Source: Heterohyrax brucei (taxonomy: Eukaryota; Chordata; Mammalia; Hyracoidea; Procaviidae). Taken from it: 64,000 nt of DNA. Shown piece after piece: positions 35,753 to 47,704 of the stretch; within the stretch, counting starts at the first letter, position 1, and each line of letters starts with the position of its first letter. Location: the NCBI GenBank assembly GCA_028571685.1, contig CM053152.1, forward strand, positions 23,444,001-23,508,000, in the 5' to 3' direction. Made by a program: the position numbers and the translations under genes. Under the pieces are notes generated by a model that worked only from the letters and a program-made list of their open reading frames with translations, made no database searches and had not been told where the DNA came from.

Positions 35753-36432
35753 TACAGTATAAGGGCTCCTAGGAGCAGAGAAGATCAGTAGGGGTGGGAA
35801 ATCAGGATGTCTTAGGCTATCTGTGGCCACTACACATTTCTTACGATTTAGTTTATCTTGGGGTGTAGGCAGATTTCTGCCTTACAATAATAAAATTACT
35901 GCCTCTCGTTTTTGCCTCTTGCATAGAATTGTCAGTTAACACTTAAACACCTCAGCAGAATTAAAGGACCACTGGCGGAAGACTAGCATGCACCAGAAGT
36001 GATTGGGCAAAGTGGCAGTCTTCAGGGTGGAAGAAAGCAAGTTTGGATAGTAGGAATGTAGAACGCACCAGACCTCTACAGCCTAGGGACAAACCCAGCG
36101 GTTGCATTAGGTATCTTCCATGTTTCTTTCTAGCATGGATTGCTCAGCAAATACTTAAATGCTGCTTTAGGTCCCAAGCTGTATGCTAGGCTTTGGGGAT
36201 GAGTTGGCCCCGCCCTTCAAAGGCTCACGCACTGTTGGGCCTTATACATTAACTACTACAGTGATGGCCCTGCGTTAACAGTGATTGGGGAGAGCCTTCG
36301 GAGAGGAAGGGACATGTAATTGGGGGAGATGGAGAAAGCAGGAAAAACCACTGAGAAAAGAGCACGTGTGAAGGTTTGGAGGAGTGAAAAGACACCATAT
36401 GTGGCATTTAGGTAGTGTTGCTAACAACGATA

Positions 36433-36595
36433 ACAAAAAACCCCAAACCCGGTGCCATCAAGTGAATTCCGACTCATAACGTTGCTGGAGTGTAGGATAT
36501 ATGATGGATTAGCCTGGAAAATTTCAAGTTTTCAAGACGGGTCCTTGCTGCAGAAGGTGGATTTTAAACTGTGAACAGTAGGGCAGTTGGCTTTT
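36433..36595 (-). repeat. AfroSINE, partial
   Basis: The 3' part is clear ('ccccaaacccggtgccatca' on the + strand); the rest is diverged. Confidence 0.6.
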
Positions 36596-36619
36596 CTCGT
36601 TCCAGAATAAAGTGATTAA

Positions 36620-36810
36620 GGAAGTGGTTTAGCAAAATTGTAAGAGTGCAGCCTCTTGAAGCCTTGGTTCAAACCTTAGCACTTCCATCTTAATTTTGGG
36701 TTAAATAACCTGTTTGTGTTCCAGTTTCTGAATCTACATAAAATGAGGATGACACTGGAATTATTCAGCTGTTGCAAGACTTAATCTTTGTAAATGATCT
36801 GTATTTAACT
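36620..36810 (+). repeat. MIR SINE
   Basis: MIR landmarks 'gttaaataacctgtttgtgt' and 'cagtttctgaatctacataa', then aatgaggatgac. Confidence 0.65.
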
Positions 36811-37067
36811 GAATGATTTAAATGCAGTAGTCACCTGCTGTCTGTTAGGCTGCTGTTACTAATTACAAAATGTAATTGACAATTCTGAGTTACAGAATTA
36901 CCTTTTGGATCTTGGACTCTGGAACAGATCAGACTAAGCATTTTAGTCTAAGATGCAGTATACTGGCCCAGTTTTTTGTAATTAGAGAATCTGTAGGTTT
37001 CCTTAGCTTTTCAGTTTCTTGAAGGTGTATGTTGATTTATAAACTGTGGCTAGAGGTAAAATTACGT

Positions 37068-37215
37068 GTTGGCTTAGTGGTTAAGTGTTACATTTGCTAA
37101 CTAAAAGGCCAGCAGTTTGAATCTACCGGGTGCTCCTTGGAAACCCTTTGGAGCAGTTCTACTCTGTCCTTTACGGTCACAGTGAGTCAGAATTGGCTTG
37201 ACAGCATTGTATTTT
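37068..37215 (+). repeat. AfroSINE, first of a tail-to-tail pair
   Basis: Plus-strand copy, 'ttggcttagtggttaagtgt' to the T-rich end at 37215. Directly followed by a minus-strand copy. Confidence 0.85.
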
Positions 37216-37225
37216 TTTCTTATAC

Positions 37226-37392
37226 AAAAACCCAAACCAAACCCACTGCTGTTGAGTTCATTGTGACTTATAGTGACCCTAGAGAATGGAATTGAACCTC
37301 TCTATAGCGTTTCCAGGAGCACCTAGAGGATTTGAACTGCTGACTTTTTGGTTAGCAAGTAGCACTTAACCACTATGCTACCAGGGTTTCTG
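37226..37392 (-). repeat. AfroSINE, second of a tail-to-tail pair
   Basis: Minus-strand copy whose A-rich tail abuts that of the previous copy, about 10 bp apart. Confidence 0.85.
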
Positions 37393-37847
37393 CAGCTCAT
37401 TATTGATGGTTGGTAGTATCCTGTAGCAGATTTCACTTTCCTATGTGGGTCAAAAGGAATTAACAGGACAGAGTAATTAGGTGTGAAAACAGGTTTTGCT
37501 TGCTGGTTCACACAAATTAGGATTAAAACTTGAGCCTGGCTGGGAAATTATGAAAAGGAAAGTAATTAGGTGTTCAAGGAAGAGTAATCTTCAGCAACAT
37601 ATGAGATGCATGGGGAGCTAGAAACAAAATTACTTTGGTAGGAATTTAAATGTGAGATAAATGGGGCTTTGGGTGCTGTCTGGTCTGTGCTTTCAAGGTT
37701 TAAGTGGGAGGAAAGGAATGATTTCTCAATGAAAATGAGGTAGAGGTGTCAGAGATGACTGGTTCTGAGCTTCCGTGGTGGGGTAGAAGAGTGACAGTGC
37801 CAGTTACAGAATGGAGAAGATGAAAAGGAAAGTCAGTTTTCAGAGGG

Positions 37848-38010
37848 AACTGAACTCACTGCTGTCGAGTCTGTTGTGACTTATAGCCACTCTACAGAAC
37901 AAGGTGGAGTTGCTCGATCAAGTTTCCAAGGAGCACCTGATGGATTTGAACTGCTGACCATTTGGTTAGCAGAGGTAGCACTTACCCACTGCACCACCAG
38001 GGTTTCCTTC
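37848..38010 (-). repeat. AfroSINE
   Basis: Complete reverse-strand copy, 'actgctgtcgagtctgttgt' to 'caccaccagggtttccttc'. Confidence 0.85.
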
Positions 38011-39202
38011 AGAGTGAAAGTGAGTTTGATTTGTGATCTGCACAGTTTAATAGTATAGGTAGAACAGTTTCTTACTCATTTACTTCTCACTTTTGGAAAG
38101 TTTAGAAAAATATCAGAGGCAGCAAATCCTTTTTTGGAAGTTGGTCCTATATAAGCCAAATGTCTTTTTTTAATTTTTATTTTTATGATTCAGTGAAAAT
38201 GTACATTCCCATATAAATTTGCATGCCCACCTATGTGCAGCTCCCACTGCTTTCCCTGCCTGGTGACAGTACACTCTTCCTCTCCATTCTATACATGTCA
38301 TATCTAATAATCTCCTATCCCCTCCTCTCTACCCTCTCCTCTGCCTCCAGTAAGAGATAAGCAGGACAGCATAGATGCATAGAACCATGAAGTGCACACA
38401 CGATATGGTCACTCTGTGTCCCCAAGTTCGATTCATTCCTATCTGAAGAGTTGACCTTCATTATGATTTATGGACAGGGGCAGCATCAGTGTGAGGGCCT
38501 ATGCTCCCATGGATACTCTGAGGCCCCTGGACCATCAATTGCGGTCTTTAGTGGAGAACTCAGGGTGCACCCCTTTTTATTCTTGTGTTGCCAGGAAGAC
38601 TCAACTTTTTGCCCCATCGTGGCTATTGCTGGTGGTGGCTGGGCACCGTCTGTTTCTTCTGGTTACATGTTGATGTAGTCACCCACTCACGTGGGTCTCT
38701 GTCTTCTGAGTTCCTTCCCCCATGTCGTTTGGGTCCTTGGTGATCATCCACTCCTGCTGAGTTGGGACCATTTGGTGTACTTCAGATGGCAGCGTGCTAG
38801 CTTTTAAGACCCTAGATGCCACTCACCAATATGAGGTGCAGAAGACTCTCTTAGCAAAACACTAGTTGTGCCAGTTGGCCTCGATTTCCCCTGAGAGCAT
38901 AGTACCTGGCCCCCTGACCCTCCCCCCACCCCAGCTAGTCTGACCTTGTAGTATTTGGTTAAGATGGGAGGAGTAATCATGTTATGTTGAAGTCCAGTTA
39001 ATATTGATTTGTTTCTAATGTGTGCTGTCACGGATTTCACCCAACCAAATTTCTATCAACTATCTAATCTAAACCTCACCCTCCCTCCCTCTCCACCGTT
39101 GAAGCCATCAGAGTCTTGTTTTCTGTGCATGAGTCTATTCCTAAGTTTTTATAATAGGGGACTCATACAGTATTTGTCCTTTTGTCACTGACTACTTTCA
39201 GC

Positions 39203-39834
39203 TCAACATAACGTCCTCCAATTGAAACCAGGTTGTATGAGATCTTTCCTGAAATCATCATTGTTCTTTATCATTGCATAGTGTTCTGTTGAGTATATAT
39301 ACCACAGTTTACCTTTCCATTCCTCTACTGTTGGGCATCTGGGTTGATTCCATCTTTTTGCTGTTGTGGACTGTGCTGCAGTAAACATTCTTGTGCATGT
39401 ATCAGTTGTTGTGAATGGCCTTGATTCTGTAGGATATACTCCAAGCAGTGCAATTACTGGGTCAAATGTTATATCTATTTTCAGCTTTTTAAGGAAGTGC
39501 CAGGTTGCTTTCCAAAGATGTTGCACCATTTTGCAATCCCGCCAACAGTGTAGGAGAGTTCCAATTTCTCCACAGCCTCTCCAGCATTTGTTGTTTTGTG
39601 GATTGTGGCCAACCTTGTTGGGATGAGATGGTATCTCATTGTAGTTTTGATTTTAATTTCTTTGATAGCTAATGATCTTGAGCATGTCTGCATGTGTTTT
39701 TTGGCTGCCTGGTTCTCTTTAAAGAAGTGTCTGTCCATCTCCTTTGCCCATCGCTTAATTGGATGATTTATCTTTCTCTTGTTGATATTTTGTAGTACCT
39801 TATAGATTATGCAGATCGGACATTGGTCTGACAT
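39203..39834 (-). pseudogene. L1 'C' ORF2p C-terminus
   Basis: Two overlapping open pieces: KVLQNINKRKINHPIKRWAK with MDRHFFKENQAAKKHMQTCS, and WHFLKKLKIDITFDPVIALL with CPTVEEWKGKLWYIYSTEHY. These are the conserved C-terminal segments of L1 ORF2p. The cysteine-rich stretch is partly lost. Confidence 0.8.
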
Positions 39835-40047
39835 ATAGTTGCCAAATAGTTTTTCTCATTTTGTAGGTTGTCTTTTAATTGTTTTGATAAAGTTTTTGGA
39901 TGAGCAAAAGTGTTTGATTCTTAGTAGTTCCCTCTCATTTATCTATTTTCTGTTGATTGTGGTTTGTCAGATTTTGAAGTCTGTCTTCGTTGTGTATTAA
40001 AACTTCCATTGTTGATCCTGTGTTTTTATTGGATAAGCTTTGTTGTT

Positions 40048-40326
40048 TTAGATTTGTAGCTTTGGTTTGGTTTTTACAAAGTCTCTAAGTTTCTCTTTAT
40101 CTGTGAGTGTCTTAATTTCATTTTCATATTTGAAAAAAAGTTTTGCAGGATATATAATTCTTGGTTGGAAGTTCTCCTCCTTTAAGGCTTTAAGTATGTC
40201 ATGCCACTGTCTTGGTGCTGGCGTGGTTTTTGCTGAGAAATCTGACGAAAGCCTACAGGGTTTCCCTCTGAATGTTAGCTTTGCTTTGAGTCCTGCTGCC
40301 TTTAAGAGTTTCTGCTTATGTTTCAT
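40048..40326 (-). pseudogene. ORF1p C-terminal domain in the inserted piece
   Basis: 92 residues, MKHKQKLLKAAGLKAKLTFR through FQPRIIYPAKLFFKYENEIK to LRDFVKTKPKL. This is L1 ORF1p sequence without the final EILK...-type tail; the last codons run into the target copy. Confidence 0.8.
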
Positions 40327-41932
40327 TTTGTTAAGTTTGATTATAATATGTCTTGGAGTCTTTCTGTTGAGATCTGTATTGAGTGGTGTTCTATATGTAC
40401 CTTGACTATCTGTATTCTCTTCTTTCCTAATTTCTGGGAAGTTTTCTGTTCAGCAGCTCTGTAGCAATACTGTCTGTGTTCTCAGGTGTCTTGCCCTGTT
40501 CAGGAACTCCAATTAATCCATCATAAATTGTTCTTCTTAATAGAATCTCACATGCTTTTTCATGCTTCTTCATTTTTTTTATTTCTTGTTTCTTTTTTCT
40601 GATTTCTTCTTGTAGAAGCTGGAGTCAGTAGCACTGTCTTCCAAATCAGAAATTCTCTTTTCCATTTGTTCCATTCTGTTTTCTTGGCTTTGATTTGAAG
40701 TTTCTATGTTTTTTGATTTTGTTCTTGATCTGTTGGATTTCCAAGTACTGATGTTCCATCAGATTGAACAGCTTGCTTAATTTTTCGTTTTGCTCAGCTG
40801 CATTTTGTATAAGGTCTGGGAGAGCTCTGTATGTAATCCTTTTGTATTCACCCTCTGATAGTTTCAGAGAAGCTTCTTTGTCTGGGAACTTCTGAGGTGG
40901 TTTCTTTTTGGGGCCTTCTGATGCCATGGATGATTTCCGGGATATGGACTTTTCCAGTGTTTGTTGCTTTTGGGGCTTCATGTGGGTCAATAGAGGTTGG
41001 TAGAGATGGTGGGAAGATGGACCACAGTTGTTTCTCTAGGCCATCTTAAAATGGGCAGCTTCCAAAGACAGTAAGGTTTTCAGGTGTATAGGTCCCTCTT
41101 CCCTGCTGGCAAAGTAAGCACGTCTATATCAACCCCAGATGTTATAAATTAGGTCAAAATACAGAAAGGCTACTGGCCTGCTGGCTCAGCTGTCAGGCCC
41201 CAGCTGTAGGCCATACTGTATAGAATTCTGCTTTTCTACTGGAAAAGCAGTCTCTTCTGGGTAGGTGCTGCCTCCCAGCCCGGGAATTAGGTCCAGCTGA
41301 GGCTTCCAAGCATGCCAGCTGGCTAGGACTAGGATCCCAGCAAAAAGAGAGGCCAAGAGTGCCGAAATGCCCAGAGTCCACAGCCTTACCTGCTGGGCCC
41401 TGGCCCCAGGCAACACTGTGCAAAACACCACCTTCCTGCTGGAAAAGCACTCTCCCCTCGGCTGGGGCCTCAGCCTAGGCTCTTCCGTTTCCCAGTGGAT
41501 CAAGAGGGTGTCCCACACAAGCGCATCTGTATGGCTACTACATGGTGGGGCAGAAAGATAGGCCAGAGAAGCCAAGGTGTATAGAGTCTCAAGCCAGGCT
41601 CTCAGAACCTGGCAATGAGGCTTGCTGGGCCAACCAGCATTGTGTCCGAGACCAGCAGCCAGTCAAATCCCAGCTCTGCCCATTGGCCAAGACAGAGGAA
41701 AAAAAAAAAAAAAGGTAAGTTACCTTTGGTCTGTGCAAGCCTCTGCTCCTTGAGAGTAGGGTCAGTGAAAGAGGAGATTTTGCATTCAGTGGTATGAAGT
41801 GGAAATTAACAGCCCTATGCTGCATCGCAGGGCTCACTAGGTGTCCAGAAGGCTCCATTTAATTATCATTTCAGGTCCTGGTTTCCAGAGGGATTTAGGG
41901 AGACGTGCGTTTAGTCCGCCACCTTAACTCCC
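40057..41932 (-). mobile_element. L1 5'UTR-plus-ORF1 piece inserted in L1 'C'
   Basis: This 1,876-bp piece carries an L1 5' end (reverse of GGGAGTTAAGGTGGCGGACT at about 41932), a 5'UTR and ORF1 (about 40990-40057), and stops inside the last part of ORF1. It has no ORF2, no L1 3'UTR and no long A tail. An 18-bp target copy with one mismatch, TTT(G/A)TTGTTTTAGATTTG, flanks it at 40039-40056 and 41933-41950, and the ORF2 of L1 'C' resumes directly after it. Confidence 0.85.
40646..40990 (-). pseudogene. ORF1p N-terminal region in the inserted piece
   Basis: 114 residues starting MTHMKPQKQQTLEKSISRKS, Lys/Ser/Pro-rich and then heptad-like (DLIQNAAEQNEKLSKLFNLM), fitting the head and coiled coil of elephant-type L1 ORF1p. 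It gives a likely true ORF1 start at 40990. Confidence 0.7.
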
Positions 41933-42691
41933 TTTATTGTTTTAGATTTGATATTTAGGTCTTTTATCCAGTTTGAGTTGGTTTTTGTATAAACTGTAAG
42001 ATATGGGTCTTGTTTTAGTTTACTGCAGATAGATGTCCAGTTTTGCCAGTGCTATTAGTTGAACAGATTGCTTCTATCCCAATTTAATGTCTTAGGGCCT
42101 TTGTAAAAAATGAACTGTTTATGGGAGGATGGTGTCATCTCTGGGGTCTCCACTCTGTTCCATTGATCTATCTGTCTCTTTTTGTACCACTACCAGGCTG
42201 TTTTTACTACTGTGGCAGTGTAATACGTTCTAACGTCAGGTACTGAGAGACCTCCCAGTGTGTTGTTCTTCTTCAGTAGTGCTTTCCTTATCTGGGGCTT
42301 CTTCCCTTTCCAAACAAATTTGGGGATTTGTTTCTTCACCTCATTAAAAAATGTCACAGGAATTTGTATTGGGATTGCATTATATAAGTATATTACTTAG
42401 GGTAAAATAGACATTTTCACAGTATTAAGGCTTCCAATCCATAAACAGGATAGGTTTCTCCATTTGTGTAAGTCTCTCTTAGTTTCTTGTAGTAGGTCTT
42501 GTAGTTCTCTTTGTAAAGATCTCTTCTTTCTCTAGTTATATTTATTGCTAGGTACTTATTTTATCTTCTTGGGAGGCTATAGAAAATGGTATAGATTTGG
42601 TGATTTCTTCTTTGATGATCTCTTTTGTGATATAAAGGAATCCTACTGATTTACTTATGTTTATCTTGTATCTTGAGACTTTGCTGAACTC

Positions 42692-42901
42692 AGTTAGTGG
42701 TTTTGTTCTTCTAAGCCAAAGCCAAGAGATTGTTTCAGTATTGTAGCTTTGGTTTGGTTTTTACAAAGTTTCTGAGTTTCTGTTTATCTGCAAATGTCTT
42801 CATTTCATTTTCATATTTGAAAGATAGTTTTTGCAGGATATATAGTTCTTGTTTGAAAGTTCTTCTCCTTCAAGGCTTTGAATGTGTCATGCCACTGTCT
42901 G
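42692..42901 (-). mobile_element. 210-bp ORF1/inter-ORF fragment inside L1 'C' ORF2
   Basis: This piece matches the ORF1 3' end and following spacer of L1 'C' itself (45700-45890). TGCTGAACTC flanks it at 42682-42691 and 42902-42911, so it behaves like a small separate insertion. Confidence 0.65.
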
Positions 42902-43350
42902 TGCTGAACTCTTCTATCAGTTTGAGTAGTTTACTTATGGATTCTTTAGGATTCTCTGCATATACAATCATATCATCTGCAAACAGGGAGATTTTTATTT
43001 CCTCTTTGCTGATGCGGATACCCTTTATTTCTTGGTCTAAGTTATACTCTTGATTTACATTCCGTGTATAAATATTTTATCTTTATTTCTGTCAGTTATA
43101 TGTGTACAAAGTTGTTTATCTTGTATCCTGAGACTTTGCTGAACTCCTCTATCAGTTTGAGTAATTTACTTATGGATTCTTTAGGATTCTCTGCGTATAC
43201 AATCATAATCATCTGCAAACAGGCAGATTTTTACTTCTTTGCTGATGCAGATGTCCTTTATTTCTTGGTCTTGTGTAACTGCTCTGGCTAGAACTTCTAG
43301 TACAGTGTTGAATAGGAGAGGTGAGAGTGGGCGTCCTAGTCTAGTTCCTG
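42902..43350 (-). repeat. Local duplication of the L1 'C' RT catalytic region
   Basis: A segment coding for the FADD region occurs twice with a 235-bp period (42902 and 43137 both start tgctgaactc). A unique stretch with 'gtataaatattttatcttta' sits between the copies. Confidence 0.7.
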
Positions 43351-43709
43351 TTCTCAAGGGAAACTGTTTCAATCTCTCTCCATTGAAGATGACGTAGGCA
43401 GTTGGCTTTGTATAAATGGCCCTTATTGCATTGAGGAATTTGCCTTCTATTCCTGTTTTGGTGAAAGTTTTTAGCATGCATGGGTGTTGGACTTTTTCAA
43501 ATGCCTTTTCTGCATCAATAGCCAGAATCAGGTGATTCTTGTCTTTTGGTGTTATTTATGTGGTTGATCACATTAATTGTTTTTCTGATGTTGAACCAGA
43601 CTTGCATCCCTGGTATGAATCCCACTTGGTCATGATGGATCAGTTTTTTGATATGCTGTTGCATTCTATTGGCAAGAATTTTGTTGAAGATTTTTGCATC
43701 CAGATACAT
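43181..43709 (-). pseudogene. L1 'C' ORF2p reverse transcriptase
   Basis: Open pieces with [65 protein letters not shown] and [11 protein letters not shown]. These are the canonical non-LTR RT motifs, interrupted by stops and frameshifts. Confidence 0.85.
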
Positions 43710-44704
43710 GAGTGATATCAGTCTGTAGTTCTCTTTTTTTTTTGGTCTTTCCCTGGCTTTGGTACCAGGTGTATGCTGGCTTTACAGAATGGATTTAGGA
43801 GTATTCCATCCCTTTCTATACTGTGTAATAGTCTCAGTAGTATCAGAGATAATTGTTCTCTAAAAGCTTGGTAGAATTCTGTGGTGAAGGCATCTGTGCC
43901 AGGGCTTTTTTGGGTTGGTGGTTTTTTGATGACTCTTTCAATCTGTTCCTTTGTGATGGGTTTATTAAATTGTTCTGCTTCACCTTGTGATAATTTGGTA
44001 GGTGATAAGAATTAAGGAATTTGTCCATTTCCTCTAGCTTTTCAAATTTGTTATAGTCTTTTGTAGTATTCTGTTATGATATTTATGATTCCTGATGGAT
44101 CTGTTGTGACCACTCCCCTCTCAATTCTTATATGGGTTGTTTCCTTTCCTGTTTTTCTTTAGTAAGTTTAGCCAGTGATTTGTCAATTTGGTTGATCTTT
44201 TCAAAAGAAAAACCAGCTTATGGTCTTTTTGATTTTTTCAGTTGTTCTTCTATTCTGTAATTTGTTTAGTTCTGCTCTAATCTTTATGATCTCGTTTCTT
44301 CTGGTGCCTGAGGCGTTCATCTGTTCTCTCGTTCAAGCTGTAGAGTTAGTTCTTTGGTTTGATTTCTTTCTTCCTTCCAGATGTGTGCATTTATGGAGAT
44401 AAACTGACCTCTGAGCACTGTTTTGGCTGTATCCCATAGGTTCTGGTGGGAAGTGTTTTCATTCTCTTTGGAATCCATAAATTTATTTCATCCTTGATTT
44501 CTTCTATAACCCATGGCTTTTTGAGCAAGATATTGTTCGGTGTCCGTGAGTTCCACTTCCTAGCTGTGTTTTTTCTGCTATTGATTTTTACTTTTAGCTT
44601 TATGATCTGAGAAGATGCTTTGCATTAATTCACTGGCATGGATTTTGTTGAGAATTGCTTTATATCCTAATACAGGGTCTATTCTTGAGACTGTTCCATG
44701 TGCA

Positions 44705-45247
44705 CTAGAGAAGAAGTTGTAGTTGTCTGCTGATAGACAGAAAGTTCTGTATGTTGATGAGGTCTAATTGATTAATAGTGGCGGTAAGGTCTTCTGTGTC
44801 TTTACTGAGCTTTTTTCTAGACAATCTGTGCAGTATTGAGAGTGGAGTGGTGAAATCTCCCACTGTTATTGTGGAGTGATCAGTCTCATTTTTGAGGGTA
44901 GTCAGTGTTTCTTCACTATATTTAGGTGCTCTAATATTAGTTGCATAAATACTTAATATTGTTAAGTCCTGCCTGTGTATTGAACCTTTTAACAATAAAT
45001 AGTGTCCATCCTTGTCCACAGTGGTGGATTTTACATTAAAATCTATTTTGTCTGAGATTAGAATTGCCACCCCTGCTCTTCTGTGTTCATTGTTAGCTTG
45101 ATATGTATTCTTCCATCCTGTAATTTTCAGTTTGTTCGTATCTTTAAGGTGAGTTTCTTGTAGGCACCATATGGATGGGTCGTGTCTTTTGATCCAAGAT
45201 ATCACTTGATGTCTGTTTAGTGGATCGTTCAGTCCATTTACATTCAA
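44705..45247 (-). pseudogene. L1 'C' ORF2p endonuclease domain
   Basis: 180 open residues, the best-preserved domain of this element. NVNGLNDPLNRHQVISWIKR opens the domain; LQETHL carries the catalytic Glu; AGVAILISDKIDF, LTILSIYATN and VGDFTTPLS (GDFN-like) follow. The start of ORF2 fits 45247. The SDH motif lies further on, in another frame (near 44610). Confidence 0.88.
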
Positions 45248-47704
45248 TGTAATTATTGACCAGTATGTGTTTAATGCTGTCGTTGTGATGTGTTTATTTA
45301 AGTGTTGATGTTTTCACTGTTACTAATCTGTTCTGAGACATTCTTTGTGAGTTGATTTTTCACCTTTTTCAGTGCTGGTTTTGTGGTTGTTGAGACTGCT
45401 GTATTTCGTTTCTTGTTTTGATATGTTGTATCTTTATTGTGCTTTATGGCTGCCCCTGTGATCCCCCTTAATAAACTATATAAACCCAGTTTCAATTACT
45501 GCCATTCTTACCAACTTCCTCTCTGTGTGGAAGGACTATAACAACTGTAATGCATCCTTCTTTTTAATATGATGACATCATAGTTTACATGATGTGATCA
45601 CTGGATTATTTCTTTTACTATTATAGCTTTGATTGAGTTTGGAGCTTTCTCTAACTCAGTAGAATTCTAGGTGATGTGTCCTCTATTTGCTTCTAAAATA
45701 TAAAGTTAGTGGTTTTGTTCTTCTAAGCCAAGAGATTCAGGACTTCTTGTAGCTTTGATTTGGTCTGTTTATCTGTGAATGTCTACATTTCATTTTCACA
45801 TTTGAAAAACAGTTTTGCAGGATATATAGTTAGTTCTTGTTTGGAAGTTCTTCTCCTTCAAGGCTTTGAATGTGTCATGCCACTGTCTCCGTGCCAGCAT
45901 GGGTTTTGCTGAGAAATCCAAAGAAAGCCTACAGGGTTTCCCTCTGAATGTTTACTTTGAGTCTTGCTGCTTTTTAAGAGTTTCTGCTTATGTTTCATTT
46001 TGCTAAGCTTGATTATAATGTGTCTTGGAGTCCTTCTTTTGAAATGTATATTGAGTGGTGTTCAGTATGCGTCTTGGATGTCTATACTCTTTTCTTTCAT
46101 AACTTCTGAGAAGTTTTCTGTCAGCAGCTCAACAACTATATGCTCTGTGTTCTCAGGTGTCTTGCCCTGTTCAGGAACTCCAATTAATCGTAGATTGTTC
46201 CTCTTAATAGAGTCCCACATGCTTCGTAATGCTTTTTCATTTTCTTTTTCTTTTTTTTTTTCTTTTCTGATTTCTCCTCACCGATGCTGGAGTCAGTAGC
46301 TCTGTCTTCCAAATCAGAAAGCCTGTTTTCTGTTTGTTTCATTCTGTTTTATTGGCTTGGAATTGAAGGTTCTATGTCTTTAATTTTGTTCTTGATCTGT
46401 TGGATTTCAGAGTACTAGTGTTCCATCAGATCAAACAGCTTGCTTAATTGTTCATTTTGCTCTGCTGCATTTTGTGTAAGGTCTAGGAGGGCTGCCTATA
46501 TGTAATGCTTATGTATTCACTTACTGATAGTTTTGAAAAGCTTCTTTGTTTGAGAAGTTCTGTGGTGCTTTCTTTCGGGGTCTTCTGAAGCCATGGGTGA
46601 TCTTTTGGCTCTGCTTTTCTCCATAGTTTGTTGCTTTTTACGTAACGTGTGAATCAGTAGAGGCTGGGAGAGATGCTGTGAGAATAGACCACAGTTGTTC
46701 TTCTAGATCTTCTTAAAATGAAAGGTAGAAAGTATCTGACAACTTCCAAAGTCAGGTTTTCAGGTGTATAGGTCCCTCTTCCCAGCTGGCAAAGTAAGCA
46801 TCTCTATATCAACCCCAGATGTTATAAACTAGGTCAAAATACAGAAAGGCTACTGCCCTGCTGGTCTCTGCTCTCAGGCCCCAGCTGTAGGCGACACTGT
46901 AGAATACTGCTTTTGTGCCAGAAAAGTACTCTCCTCTGGGTAGGTGCTGCCTCCCAGCCCAGGAATTAGGTCCAGCTGAGGCCTTCATAGGGTATATCCG
47001 CATCCCCAGTGGAACAAGATTGTGTCCCACAGAAGCTCGCTGCCTGCCTCAGTACAGGCTACTTTGTGGCAGAGGCAGAAAAAGAGGCCAGAGGTGCCGA
47101 GATACACAGAGTCCCCAGCCATTGATGCCGGGCCACTGCTGTAGGCAAAACTGTGAAATACTGCTTTTCTGCCAGGAAAGCACTCTCCCCCAGGCAGGCA
47201 CTGCCTCCCAGCCTAGGAACTAAGTCCAGCTAGGGTGTCTGTATGGGTGTCTGCTTCTTAGTGGATCAAGATGGTGCTCTGCACAAGCTCATTGCCTGCC
47301 TCAGTACTGGCTACTCTATGGTGGAAAGAGTGGCAAAAAGGCCGAGATGCTCAGACTCCAAAGCCGGGCTCCCCAAATATGGCAATTTTCCCTGCCGATC
47401 CCACTAGCAGTGCATCTGAGATTGGTTGTCAGTGAAGTCCCAACTCCACCCGCTGGCTGAGACAGAGGAAAAAAAGTTAAAATGGTGAGTTACCTGCAGT
47501 CCGTGGAAACCAGCATTTGCCACGTGTGGGGTCAGCGAAAGGGGGGGGTTTCTGTTTTTTTGGTATAAAATCCAAATAACAGCCCTATGCTGCATCCTAG
47601 GGCTCACTAGGTGTCCAGAAGACTCTGTTGAATTATCATTTCAGGTCTTGGTTTCCAGAGGGATTTAGGGAGATGTGTGTTTAGTCCGCCATCTTGATTC
47701 TACC

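Larger units (their letters stand above)
38168..47704 (-). mobile_element. L1 'C', near full length, antisense in RIOK3 intron 1
   Basis: 3' end with T-rich run at 38168; 5' end (reverse of GGGGTAGAATCAAGATGGCG) at about 47704. In L1 order it has 5'UTR (47704-46630), ORF1 (46630-45740), inter-ORF (45740-45250), ORF2 endonuclease (45247-44540), RT (44030-43180 and on), ORF2 C-terminus (to about 39200) and 3'UTR. Three internal events distort it: a 1.88-kb L1 piece at 40057-41932, a 210-bp ORF1-type piece at 42692-42901 and a local duplication around 42902-43350. Frames are broken. The target duplication is not clear (AATGTCTTTT versus AATATCTTTT is a weak candidate). Confidence 0.85.

Noticed and set aside
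41186-41858. Minus-strand frames of 85-129 codons
   Set aside because: They fall in the 5'UTR of the L1 piece inserted in L1 'C'; the equivalent region at 46.8-47.6 kb has similar non-conserved frames.
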